Assembly (NCBI GenBank): GCA_002922725.1
Contig: PNEW01000007.1
Span: 1-41,058 of the forward strand
Origin: Verrucomicrobia bacterium Opi.OSU.00C
GTDB lineage: Bacteria; Verrucomicrobiota; Verrucomicrobiia; Opitutales; PNEW01
Reading direction: 5' to 3'
Length of the DNA: 41,058 bases
Positions within the stretch are counted from its first letter, which is position 1; each line of letters starts with the position of its first letter. Of this stretch, positions 11,171-20,533 are shown piece by piece. Made by a program: the position numbers and the translations under genes. Below the pieces are notes generated by a model. It was not told the DNA's origin and did not search any database. It saw only the letters and a program-made list of their open reading frames with translations.

Positions 11171-11965
11171 TCAAATATTTTGTAATTCGTCAATTAAATG
11201 CTCCGGGTTCTTAGACTTCATGAGAGCCTCACCAACAAGCACTGCATCGGCCCCAGCATCACGAACACGGGTAGCATCTTCTGTATTTAAAATCCCACTT
11301 TCACTAATCGCTACAACTTCATCCGGTAACTGTGGAATAAGTTTTTCTGATATCCCAAGATCGATTACAAATGATTTTAGATCCCTATTATTCACTCCAA
11401 TGATCATAGCCCCAAGATTTATTGCTCTTTCTAAATCACCTTCATTGTGAATTTCGAATAAACATTCCAACCCGGCAATCTTAGCGGAATCAAACAATGC
11501 CTTTATTTCATTGTCATCCAAAGCGCGAACAATTATAAGTATCGCCCTTGCTCCCGCTTCAGCAGCTTCAAGAACCTGGATTGGGTGGATCATAAAATCT
11601 TTCCGCAAACAAGGGATAGGGTCTTCCCTTGTACTCAAAAAGTCTGTTACTTCCCAAAGATCATTTAATCGTCCTGAAAAAAACTTTTCGTCAGTAAGGA
11701 CAGAGATTGCGTCAACGTCACCATTGTAGTATTTCCGCGCTTGCTCTAGGGCATTAATATCAACCGCGAAATTACCAACACTAGGAGATGATCGCTTGAT
11801 TTCTGCAATTACGCTTAACCGTTCTGGACTAGATAAAACCTGATGAAAAGATAAACCTGCTTTATTACTCGCCAAGAATCGTATTAACTCATCATCTTTT
11901 ACCGGTCGTATTAAACTTTCAATTTCCTTTCGTTTCCACTCTATAATTTCAATTAGTTTATCCAC
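11171..11965 (-). CDS. trpC: indole-3-glycerol phosphate synthase
   Basis: VIAEIKRSSPSVG, ISVLTDEKFFSG, PCLRKDFMIHPIQVLEA, IIGVNNRDLKSF, ISESGI, AVLVGEALMKS. Confidence 0.96.
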   Translation of the reverse strand: MDKLIEIIEWKRKEIESLIRPVKDDELIRFLASNKAGLSFHQVLSSPERLSVIAEIKRSSPSVGNFAVDINALEQARKYYNGDVDAISVLTDEKFFSGRLNDLWEVTDFLSTREDPIPCLRKDFMIHPIQVLEAAEAGARAILIIVRALDDNEIKALFDSAKIAGLECLFEIHNEGDLERAINLGAMIIGVNNRDLKSFVIDLGISEKLIPQLPDEVVAISESGILNTEDATRVRDAGADAVLVGEALMKSKNPEHLIDELQNI

Positions 11966-12050
11966 TTTTAAAATAAATTTTAAATATTGCCGAATGCTGT
12001 GTCTAATATTGTAATTAAATAGTGAATGAATTTTTAAGAAAACTGCAATC

Positions 12051-12713
12051 GTGGATGAAATACATAGATTAAAAAAAATTGTGACCTTATTGCGTGGGCC
12101 AGATGGCTGTCCTTGGGACCAAAAACAAACGCATCAATCGCTTACAAACTGTTTGGTTGAAGAATGTGCTGAACTTCTTGATTCCATTGATAATAATGAC
12201 ATGGAAAATATGTGTGAAGAACTAGGAGATGTACTTTTACAAGTTGTAATGCATGCTCAATTAGCAGAAGAAAATAATGACTTCAACTTGGATACTGTTG
12301 CAAAAAATTTGAATGAAAAGCTTATACGCCGACACCCTCATGTATTTGATGACAAAATTATAACTGATTACAAGGAAGTAATTTCTCAATGGAATGTGAT
12401 TAAATCAAAAGAGAAGAAAGGACGGTCGACTTGCTCTAGATTTTTTAAATCACTACCAGCACGTTTGCCTGCCCTACTTTACGCGCGAGATGTATACAAA
12501 CAAATCATGGAAGGAAATTTTGATACTGAAAATATAATCGATAATGATAAAATATTTAAACAAGTTCAAAATTTAAACTACAACGAAATAGGTGTTCTAC
12601 TTTTTAACATTGTAGCTGCATGTAAACAAGCAGACATTGACCCTGAATCAGCACTACGACGTTATACTGATAATATAATCGAAAAAATTGATGATGCACA
12701 GTGTCAAAAATGA
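12051..12713 (+). CDS. mazG: nucleoside triphosphate pyrophosphohydrolase
   Basis: GTG start; LLRGPDGCPWDQKQTHQSLTNCLVEECAELLDSID...EELGDVLLQVVMHAQLAEE...KLIRRHPHVF. Confidence 0.93.
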   Translation: MDEIHRLKKIVTLLRGPDGCPWDQKQTHQSLTNCLVEECAELLDSIDNNDMENMCEELGDVLLQVVMHAQLAEENNDFNLDTVAKNLNEKLIRRHPHVFDDKIITDYKEVISQWNVIKSKEKKGRSTCSRFFKSLPARLPALLYARDVYKQIMEGNFDTENIIDNDKIFKQVQNLNYNEIGVLLFNIVAACKQADIDPESALRRYTDNIIEKIDDAQCQK

Positions 12714-13446
12714 GGCAAATAATTTTTGCGTAGTGAATACCAGTGAAGGTAAAATACTGGTCCATTTCGAAATCCGACGTTCCAAAAAATCAAAACATTT
12801 TCAGCTAAGCTACGATCCTACCGGTCCGGTTACTCTTATTATCCCATGGTATGCCTCTGAGCAGGAAGCGATGCAATTTCTACATTGCCAGGGAGATTGG
12901 CTGAATAAACAGTCTAAAAAAAAACTTTATTCTACCACATTACTAAAATATCTTCAAACCCATCAGTTTATATCTCACCACTCTAGTAAGCTGCGCGTGG
13001 CATTCAGTTTTTTTAAAAGGATGTCAACACTTTCATTTGACGAGACTAATGGGTCTGTTCTCATTAGCTTCGATCCTCAAAAAGATAATGATAAACAAGT
13101 GAAGCAATCTCTTATGGCATTTGCACGCACTACTATAAAAGAGCATTCATTAAACCTCGCACATCGACTGAAAATCGAGGTGAAACAAATTAAGGTCCGA
13201 GACCAATCAACAGTTTGGGGTACATGCACAGAAGATTCTCATCTCTCGTTCAACTGGAGATTGCTCTTATTAGCCCCAGAGTTGCATGATTACGTCATTC
13301 TTCACGAATTGACACATTTAAACCACTTCGACCATTCCAACAAATTTTGGGAACTTCTCTGCCATTACGATCCTAAGGCGCTTACCCATGATCGCAAATT
13401 GTTAAAGATCTCAGAAAAAATTATGCATTTAGGACGTGAATGTTAA
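12688..13446 (+). CDS. YgjP-like (DUF45/M48-type) zinc metallopeptidase
   Basis: HELTHLNHFDHSNKFWELL (HExxH) preceded by STVWGTCTEDSHLSFNWRLLLLAPELHDYVILHEL; overlaps the mazG 3' end. Confidence 0.85.
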   Translation: MMMHSVKNEANNFCVVNTSEGKILVHFEIRRSKKSKHFQLSYDPTGPVTLIIPWYASEQEAMQFLHCQGDWLNKQSKKKLYSTTLLKYLQTHQFISHHSSKLRVAFSFFKRMSTLSFDETNGSVLISFDPQKDNDKQVKQSLMAFARTTIKEHSLNLAHRLKIEVKQIKVRDQSTVWGTCTEDSHLSFNWRLLLLAPELHDYVILHELTHLNHFDHSNKFWELLCHYDPKALTHDRKLLKISEKIMHLGREC

Positions 13447-13573
13447 TGAAGAACGGAAAAATAGAAGTTTTGAAAAATGAATGGAGATAATTTATATAGA
13501 GTTGACGTTCAATTTTCCATTCTTCCCTCCTTTAAGATTGTTCATGGAAGAGAGATAGTTTAATTTCATTTGA

Positions 13574-14515
13574 ATGAGCCAAACCGCATTGATTTATCAT
13601 CCAGATTTTGAGTTACATAACACTGGAAATTCTCATCCAGAAAAAAGAAACCGTTCCAAGATTATCTATGATTATATAAAAAAATCAGCTATTTCTCATG
13701 AACTAGCATGGTTCGAGCCTGGACCGATTGATCTACGATGGGTTAAAAAAAATCATAGCATCGACTATATTAACTATGTTAAAAATACCTGCTTATTGGG
13801 TGATAATACAATTGATCATGGTGACACACGAGTATGTCCTAAAACTTTTGAAATAGCCTGCCTTGCAGCAAGTTCTGCAATAAAAGGAGTTGATACCGTA
13901 ATGAACGATAATTGCCAAAATGCATTTTGCTGCTGTCGCCCACCCGGACATCACGCTCTTCATAGTTCAGCTATGGGATTTTGTTTTTTTAATAATATAG
14001 CTATTGCGGCACGCTATGCACAGGAAAAATATGCCCTTAATAAAATCCTGATCATTGACTGGGATGTTCATCATGGTAATGGAACTCAAGCCAGCTTTTA
14101 TAATGACCCATCAGTATTTTTTTTCAGTGCTCACCAGTACCCATTTTACCCCGGAAGTGGGTCTTCCGAAGAAAAAGGGGTCGGTCATGGTATGGGTTAC
14201 ACTTTAAATGTTCCAATGCCAGCAGGTGCCAGTATAGAACATTATCGGCGTGCATTTAATCTATCCCTGACCCCGACAGCATATAAATTTAGACCGGACT
14301 TGATTCTTATTTCAGCTGGATTTGATGCACATCGAAATGATCCACTTGCTACTATTTCACTTAAAAATGAAGATTTTGGAGAATTAACTTACCTAGTTAA
14401 GGATATTGCAGAACATTTCTGTCATGGACGTATAGTTTCTGTTCTCGAAGGTGGCTACAATTTGAGCGCACTTCCTCGTTCTGTATATCAGCACATAAAT
14501 GCCCTAAAACATTAA
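13574..14515 (+). CDS. histone deacetylase family (arginase-fold) hydrolase
   Basis: CRPPGHHALHSSAMGFCFFNNIAIAARYA, ILIIDWDVHHGNGTQASFYNDPSVFFFSAHQYPFYPGSGSSEEKG, ISAGFDAHRNDPL, VLEGGYN. Confidence 0.95.
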   Translation: MSQTALIYHPDFELHNTGNSHPEKRNRSKIIYDYIKKSAISHELAWFEPGPIDLRWVKKNHSIDYINYVKNTCLLGDNTIDHGDTRVCPKTFEIACLAASSAIKGVDTVMNDNCQNAFCCCRPPGHHALHSSAMGFCFFNNIAIAARYAQEKYALNKILIIDWDVHHGNGTQASFYNDPSVFFFSAHQYPFYPGSGSSEEKGVGHGMGYTLNVPMPAGASIEHYRRAFNLSLTPTAYKFRPDLILISAGFDAHRNDPLATISLKNEDFGELTYLVKDIAEHFCHGRIVSVLEGGYNLSALPRSVYQHINALKH

Positions 14516-14568
14516 CCACCATTATACTTTTCCTCCTAACCACAAGTATTTTACTAGGCGGAGCTATA

Positions 14569-15276
14569 TTGCAAAGTATTGCTGGTTTTGGCTTTAGCTT
14601 GTTTGCCATAGCTACACTTATTATGTTAGATTATTCCCTTCCAGAAGCTGTTATACTTTCAACCTTTGGTTCAACTATTCAACGATGCATTGGTGTCGCC
14701 GCCTTGCGTCGTTCAGTTGACTGGTCGACTTTAGCTCCTTTGATTTTTTTAGGTATTTTAGTAATCCCTATCGGGATCTGGTTATTATACTCCCTTTCCC
14801 TTCAAGAAAAATTATTTGTTGGGCAAGTTTTCGGAATATTACTTATAGTTACTCTTACGATTCGTTCGTTTTTTAAAATAACTGTTCAAGATAAAATACA
14901 TTGGTGCTGGGGATATCTAGCTGCATTTTTTAGTGGTATCCTTAATGGATTAGCAAATATTGGTGGTCCACCTCTTGTATTATGGATACAAGCACAACGT
15001 TGGACCACGGAGAAGAAACGTGTTTCAATCTTGTTATTCACTTTATCTTATGTTCCTTTCCAATTTATTTATCTATACATGGGATTTGGTAATATTTTTC
15101 CCAAAATATTAACAGTCGGATTTTTTTCAATTCCCACACTAGTAATTGGTACATTTATTGGTTTAGCAATTGGTAAAAAAGTATCTGATAAATTACTACG
15201 TGTAATCTCATATAGTATTTTAATGGTTCTTGGCTTCTTTTTGATTCTCAACCCATTAATTGGACAAACCAAATAA
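14569..15276 (+). CDS. TauE/SafE (DUF81) family membrane permease; true start may lie upstream of the TTG
   Basis: Hydrophobic protein with QSIAGFGFSLFAIATLIML and GILNGLANIGGPPLVLWI duplicated-half pattern; frame remains open and hydrophobic upstream of 14569 but without ATG. Confidence 0.78.
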   Translation: MQSIAGFGFSLFAIATLIMLDYSLPEAVILSTFGSTIQRCIGVAALRRSVDWSTLAPLIFLGILVIPIGIWLLYSLSLQEKLFVGQVFGILLIVTLTIRSFFKITVQDKIHWCWGYLAAFFSGILNGLANIGGPPLVLWIQAQRWTTEKKRVSILLFTLSYVPFQFIYLYMGFGNIFPKILTVGFFSIPTLVIGTFIGLAIGKKVSDKLLRVISYSILMVLGFFLILNPLIGQTK

Positions 15277-15475
15277 TGAAATTAAATGAGCAATAATTTG
15301 TCCTGAATAAATATTAGGAATTGAAAAACCGGCTACCTAGATTATTATCCATAATTACACCATGGGGATAAAGGCTGTAGTTCTAAACTCGAATTCTAAT
15401 ATCTAGTAATTTCAGGTAAGCGCGTCTATAACGAGCAAAAACATTGAAAACGAATATTAACTTCTGTTGATACTA

Positions 15476-16225
15476 TCAAAATGGGGCCTTTTCGACTCCA
15501 CTTATATACTTTACTTCACCTCGCATTAAAATCGGCCTCCACTCTTTCCTAAGAGAATTCTCTGAAACTTGCCGGACGTGAGCAGGGATGAAGCGTAGCG
15601 TCAAGCCGCATCTACGGCGATCCGATCGGTTGGGTGAGCTACCGTGTATAATTGCACCATCATGTAGTGAAATCTCCCCTGCTTTTAATATAAAATCAAC
15701 AGCCGATTTGTCCTCAACATCACTAACTCTAACTTCTTGATTAATGCTCAATAGATTACCTTCAATACTAGACTTACCATGATCGCGTAATCCTTTGTTA
15801 TGACTTCCTGGGATGCAGCGCATACATCCATTTTCGACATCACTATCATCAATCGCATACCAAGCAGTCATTGTCGTTGGTGGCTCTAACCCCCAATAAG
15901 TAACATCCTGATGCCAAGCAACAAACTTTGTTGCCGTCTCACCATTCCCATATTTACAAAAAAAGTGGCTAGCTAATAGCAAAATATTAAATCCCATCAA
16001 TGCCTCTATACAATCAAGAATCTTAGGGTTGGAAGCGATCTCCCAAATAAACTTTTCTTCAAAGTGCCTACTTTGTAATCCGGTCTGACATTTTTCACGA
16101 CCTTCTTTTTTTTCTAATGCATCAAACTGTTCTCGATAGTATCCAGCACCTATTCGATCAAAAATTTGAATACCTGTAAGATATCCATTTTTGTGGTATT
16201 GTGAAATTTGATTCTTATTGAGCAC
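15476..16225 (-). CDS. phytanoyl-CoA dioxygenase (PhyH) family protein
   Basis: YHKNGYLTGIQIFD; FVAWHQDVTYWGLEPPTTMTAWYAIDDSDVENGCMRCIPGSHNKG (HxD) ... SLHDGAIIHGSSPNRSDRRRCGLTLRFIP. Confidence 0.92.
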   Translation of the reverse strand: MLNKNQISQYHKNGYLTGIQIFDRIGAGYYREQFDALEKKEGREKCQTGLQSRHFEEKFIWEIASNPKILDCIEALMGFNILLLASHFFCKYGNGETATKFVAWHQDVTYWGLEPPTTMTAWYAIDDSDVENGCMRCIPGSHNKGLRDHGKSSIEGNLLSINQEVRVSDVEDKSAVDFILKAGEISLHDGAIIHGSSPNRSDRRRCGLTLRFIPAHVRQVSENSLRKEWRPILMRGEVKYISGVEKAPF

Positions 16226-16410
16226 TATACTAAATAATTTAATCTCATCAAAGATTTTTGTAAATACATTTTAAATGTAAACATATAGGAAGTCCTTACT
16301 AATTTATTTTCGTGCTTTTTAAAGTAAATTATCATTTTATGAAGCATAAAACTGTTTTAGTGTATTTAGGTAAAGTATGATTTCCGCTATACCTTTTAAT
16401 TACGTTTATA

Positions 16411-17055
16411 CTAACAACTCCTTAACATAGGAACAAATCTTACTGCAATTTCATTCAAACTATGCAATTGCCCATTTCTTTTAACAAATGTGTGAAGAAT
16501 CTGTCTATATTCTGGACCGATAGGTATCACCATTCTTCCACCCTCAGCAAGTTGATCTATTAAAGGTGGTGGAACTTCGTCGCTCCTACATGCAACAAGG
16601 ATGCTATCAAAATGGAACAATTCCTTCCACCCTTCGTAACCATCTCCATTGCGGAAATAAATATTTTTATATCCCAAGTTATTTAATATTTTATACGCTT
16701 CTTGGAAAAGGACCGAATAATATTCAATCGTATAAACTTCTTTGGCAATTTCAGCTAATATTGCTGTTTGGTAACCACTTCCAGTCCCAATCTCCAATAC
16801 GCGATGATCTTTATTAAGCGCCAAACTTTCTGACATCCAAAAAACTATAAAAGGTTGAGATATTGTTTGATCACAGGCAATTGGCATTGCGCGATCTTCA
16901 TATGCATAAGCTTGCAACTGAGGTTCTATAAATCGATGTCTTGGCACTTTTTTAAATGCATTAATAACATCCATGTCTTTCATCTCACCTATTTGATATT
17001 TGAACAGTTTTTTTAATAAGTTCGATCGTTCTTTTTCAAAATCTATTAAATTCAT
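16411..17055 (-). CDS. pcm: protein-L-isoaspartate O-methyltransferase
   Basis: VPRHRFIEPQLQAYAYEDRAMPIACDQTISQPFIVFWMSE...RVLEIGTGSGYQTAILAEI...GGRMVIPIG. Confidence 0.94.
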   Translation of the reverse strand: MNLIDFEKERSNLLKKLFKYQIGEMKDMDVINAFKKVPRHRFIEPQLQAYAYEDRAMPIACDQTISQPFIVFWMSESLALNKDHRVLEIGTGSGYQTAILAEIAKEVYTIEYYSVLFQEAYKILNNLGYKNIYFRNGDGYEGWKELFHFDSILVACRSDEVPPPLIDQLAEGGRMVIPIGPEYRQILHTFVKRNGQLHSLNEIAVRFVPMLRSC

Positions 17056-17248
17056 CCTTCATCTACAGAAAGATTAAGTATCAAGGATATACAAGTAATT
17101 TTAAAAATGACTACACATTCAGATAATAATCTCTTCCACAAGTAAACGTCATTGATTTCACTTCTACTATTTATATCAATAAATCCACTCTTCCTAAAGG
17201 AATCAGCTGGACCCGTGGACAAATATCAAGTGAAATCCTAAAATTAAA

Positions 17249-18289
17249 TTGCAAGAAATTATGCCGAAAGCTTCTATCCATTCAAGTGAACCTCTTCCTG
17301 TTAAATGTGTTCTTATTTCAATGTATGAATACGAAACTAATAAACCAGGTGAATTTCAATATTTTCAAGAAGCCGAAAGGTTGAATAAAACACATGCATT
17401 CTCTTATGCTGCTGATGATATATGGACGAATTACAACGGACTCGTCGCTCTAACGGTTGGAATTGGTGCGGCTAAAGCAGCCTCAACGACAATGGCATTT
17501 GGTCTCGATCCACGTTTTGACTTAACTCACGCCTATTTTTTAATTGCTGGAATTGCTGGAATCAATCCGCAATTTGGTTCACTAGCATGCACAGTATGGG
17601 CCAACTATTGTGTCGATGGTGATCTAGCACATGAAATTGATGCGAGGGAAATACCGTCATCTTGGTCGACTGGCATTATACCACTCGGTTGTGACACACC
17701 TTATAGTCAGCGATCAAAAAATGATACTGCCCTATTTCACAATAGCGAACTTTACACACTCGATTCTAGCCTTAGTGATTGGGCTTATAAAACTACTCAA
17801 TCTCTAAATTTATCAGATCTAGATAATAATCTCTTGGCAGCCTATCGAGGTCGTTATTTAAATTACCCTGAAGCTCAACGCCCCCCTTTTGTTCTCAAAG
17901 GCGATAATCTTTCTGCTACACGTTATTGGCATGGGAAATTATCCAATCAATGGGCAGAACGGTGGGTTGAACACTGGACTGGTAAAAAAGGTCGGTTTGT
18001 AACTTCCACAATGGAGGACGCTGGTACGCTTAGAGCTCTTTCTCAACTTGCCGCAGCCCATAGAATCGATTGGAATCGAATTCTCTTACTTCGTTCAGCG
18101 AGCAACTTTACAATGCAAGCACCAGATGGAATGACACCTCTACAAAGTTTGCTTGGAAGGGGTAATGGAAATGAAAATTTATTCCCGGGGTATATACCTA
18201 GCTTACGTTCTTTGCAACGTGTAGGAAGCAAAGTTATTAATAAAATTATTGAAAATTGGGATCGCTTTAAAGCGACGCCTCCTACTTGA
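17249..18289 (+). CDS. purine nucleoside permease (NUP) family protein
   Basis: VLISMYEYETNKPGEF...LVALTVGIGAAKAASTTMAFGLDPRFDLTHAYFLIAGIAGINPQFGSLACTVWANYCVDGDLAHEIDAREIP, a NUP-type N-terminal pattern. Confidence 0.82.
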   Translation: MQEIMPKASIHSSEPLPVKCVLISMYEYETNKPGEFQYFQEAERLNKTHAFSYAADDIWTNYNGLVALTVGIGAAKAASTTMAFGLDPRFDLTHAYFLIAGIAGINPQFGSLACTVWANYCVDGDLAHEIDAREIPSSWSTGIIPLGCDTPYSQRSKNDTALFHNSELYTLDSSLSDWAYKTTQSLNLSDLDNNLLAAYRGRYLNYPEAQRPPFVLKGDNLSATRYWHGKLSNQWAERWVEHWTGKKGRFVTSTMEDAGTLRALSQLAAAHRIDWNRILLLRSASNFTMQAPDGMTPLQSLLGRGNGNENLFPGYIPSLRSLQRVGSKVINKIIENWDRFKATPPT

Positions 18290-18390
18290 TCTTAGATACA
18301 AATTGAATAATCAAAACATTTGATATGACATCAAACAATGGATAATAAATTTTTCTGGATATCTTCAGTTAAACTACTCTTAAATTCACT

Positions 18391-19107
18391 ATGGCCAATG
18401 CTGTAATATTGTTGTGCGCTGGAATAAGTGCCCGAATGCGAAACCAGGTTACCGATAAAATACTAGTTCCCTTAAAGGGTAAACCTGTTGTAAACTACTC
18501 ACTCGAAGCATTTGCTACAAGTGGTACCGTGGACGAATACATTATTACTTATCGCGATCAGGTTCAGCGTATTGGTATATCTCAGGCTTTTGAGGATCAT
18601 CCCATTGCAGACTTAAATATTCGGTGGGTAATGGGAGGAATAGAACGCCAAGATTCGGTATTTAATGCACTCTCTCAACTCACCGATAATATAAGTTATG
18701 TTTTTATACATGATTGTGCACGACCCCTTATTGATCAACAATCACTTAAAAAACTTAGAGATAGAGTAAAAAAAGATAAGGCAGTTTCGCTTGCCCATAG
18801 GATAACAGATACGGTAAAATATATTGAATCTGATAACGAGGACCTACACCAATTACAATTAACTAATTTGGAACGAAGCAAACTTTGGGCAATGGAAACA
18901 CCACAAGTATTTGAGCGAAATCTTATTATCAAAGCTTACCAAACATTGAATGAGAAAAAAATCAAAGCAACCGATGACACAACAGCAGTAATCACCTATG
19001 GACATCGAATCAGCCTTCTGGAAAACTGTAATCCAAATCCAAAACTCACAATCCCTGAAGATATAACAATGATTGAAAACTTCATTGAAGATTTTAAGCT
19101 ATCTTGA
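18391..19107 (+). CDS. ispD: 2-C-methyl-D-erythritol 4-phosphate cytidylyltransferase
   Basis: ILLCAGISARMRNQVTDKILVPLKGKPVVNYSLEAF...VMGGIERQDSVFNAL...VFIHDCARPLI...KLWAMETPQVFER...ATDDTTAVI. Confidence 0.94.
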   Translation: MANAVILLCAGISARMRNQVTDKILVPLKGKPVVNYSLEAFATSGTVDEYIITYRDQVQRIGISQAFEDHPIADLNIRWVMGGIERQDSVFNALSQLTDNISYVFIHDCARPLIDQQSLKKLRDRVKKDKAVSLAHRITDTVKYIESDNEDLHQLQLTNLERSKLWAMETPQVFERNLIIKAYQTLNEKKIKATDDTTAVITYGHRISLLENCNPNPKLTIPEDITMIENFIEDFKLS

Positions 19108-19116
19108 TATTCAACT

Positions 19117-19611
19117 ATGTCTTCACCCTACCGCATAGGATTTGGATACGATATTCATCAGTTGGTAATAGGGCGAAAGCTTGTACTTGGTGGTGTAAAT
19201 ATTCCTTTTCATAAAGGACTTAAGGGACATTCAGATGCCGATTGCCTCACACATGCTCTTGCAGATGCAATTCTTGGAGCAGCTGGTCTTTCTGATATCG
19301 GTTGCTATTTTCCAAATACCGAAGAAAAATATAAAGGCATTTGTTCACAAGTAATATTGAAGAAAGCAGTAGAGGAAGCAAAGGCTCACGGCTACAATTT
19401 AGTAAATGCTGATATCACGGTTATTGCAGAATCTCCAAAAATCGCTTCTTTTATCAATGAGATAAAAGCAACGCTTTCTATAACATTGGGTATTGGAAAC
19501 TCTGAAATTGGAATAAAAGCAACGACAAATGAAAAGTTAGGAGATATCGGGTGTGAAGAAGCAATTGCCACCCATGCTGTATGCCTGCTTACTTCAGAAG
19601 TTGATAACTAA
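19117..19611 (+). CDS. ispF: 2-C-methyl-D-erythritol 2,4-cyclodiphosphate synthase
   Basis: RIGFGYDIHQLVIGRKLVLGGVNIPFHKGLKGHSDADCLTHALADAILGAAGLSDIGCYFPNTE...GIKATTNEKLGDIG. Confidence 0.97.
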   Translation: MSSPYRIGFGYDIHQLVIGRKLVLGGVNIPFHKGLKGHSDADCLTHALADAILGAAGLSDIGCYFPNTEEKYKGICSQVILKKAVEEAKAHGYNLVNADITVIAESPKIASFINEIKATLSITLGIGNSEIGIKATTNEKLGDIGCEEAIATHAVCLLTSEVDN

Positions 19612-19623
19612 ATGAACATTTTT

Positions 19624-19640
19624 AAAGATTAATAATCTTT
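19624..19640. terminator. possible weak AT-rich hairpin between ispF and ndk (convergent genes)
   Basis: AAAGATT-AAT-AATCTTT: 7-bp arms, no long U-tract. Confidence 0.3.
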
Positions 19641-19683
19641 TCATTACTCTCTATTCGATCGTCTTGGTTCTAGTTTAAACCAA

Positions 19684-19707
19684 TATGTATGTGTTTATGT
19701 ATGTGTT
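19684..19707. repeat. 12-bp perfect tandem duplication (TATGTATGTGTT x2)
   Basis: tatgtatgtgtt tatgtatgtgtt in the ispF-ndk intergenic region. Confidence 0.8.
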
Positions 19708-19788
19708 TAATCTTAAAACATATGTGGAAAAACAGAAATAATGATAAAAGCTCTTTAGTTCATTATATCTCAAAAAACAACCTTATAG

Positions 19789-20208
19789 CTAAAGGTTGTA
19801 GACCTCGCCTGAAGAAAAAAATCTTTTTATTTCTAATTTAGCATTTTCCACACTATCGGATGCGTGAACCACATTACGCATTAAATCAAGGCCAAGATCT
19901 CCCCTGATTGTCCCTTTTTCAGCTTTCCTAGAATCAGTAGAACCAACCAGATTACGCGCTTTATTCACGGCATTTTTACTCTGAAATACTGTAATAATTA
20001 CTGGTCGCTTAGACATGAATTCTTCAATCTTGTCAAAATGTGGAAGGTCAATAATATGTGCGTAGTGATCACGAAGTATGTTGCTCGATAAAGCAACCAT
20101 TTTGCATGCACAAATTTCAAATCCATTTTCTTCAAACCGCTGTAAGGTTTTGCCCACATTCTTATTTTCAAGAGAATCTGGTTTAAAAATTATAAGTGTT
20201 TTTTCCAT
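19789..20208 (-). CDS. ndk: nucleoside diphosphate kinase
   Basis: EKTLIIFKPDSLENKNVGKTLQRFEENGFEI...VGSTDSRKAEKGTIRGDLGLDLMRNVVHASDSVENAKLEIKRFF. Confidence 0.96.
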   Translation of the reverse strand: MEKTLIIFKPDSLENKNVGKTLQRFEENGFEICACKMVALSSNILRDHYAHIIDLPHFDKIEEFMSKRPVIITVFQSKNAVNKARNLVGSTDSRKAEKGTIRGDLGLDLMRNVVHASDSVENAKLEIKRFFSSGEVYNL

Positions 20209-20533
20209 TAATTAATTTAATAAATGAGTTACTAACTGTTTCCATTTACATTATTATTTGACAGACCAAAATATGTTATTACCTGAAAAATTGTCTTATG
20301 TCATCCTTTATGGTTTATATAATTTTATTAGATGCTTTATTTTTTTATTACTTGAGTACAATTCCGCATTCTTGTTATGAGGGAATCGATAACCATTTTT
20401 ATTTATCTTCCTTATTGAGAACTATATTTAATATAATAAAGACAGAAAGGTTGATAGATATCATTCTGAACAAGAACCCGCTTAGCCTTCTAAAATAGAT
20501 TACTGTTTATTTAAAAATCAGCTATACTATAAA

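Noticed and set aside
20298-20498. 66-aa ORF in the ndk-clpC gap
   Set aside because: AT-rich low-complexity hydrophobic translation with no recognisable motif; probably chance.
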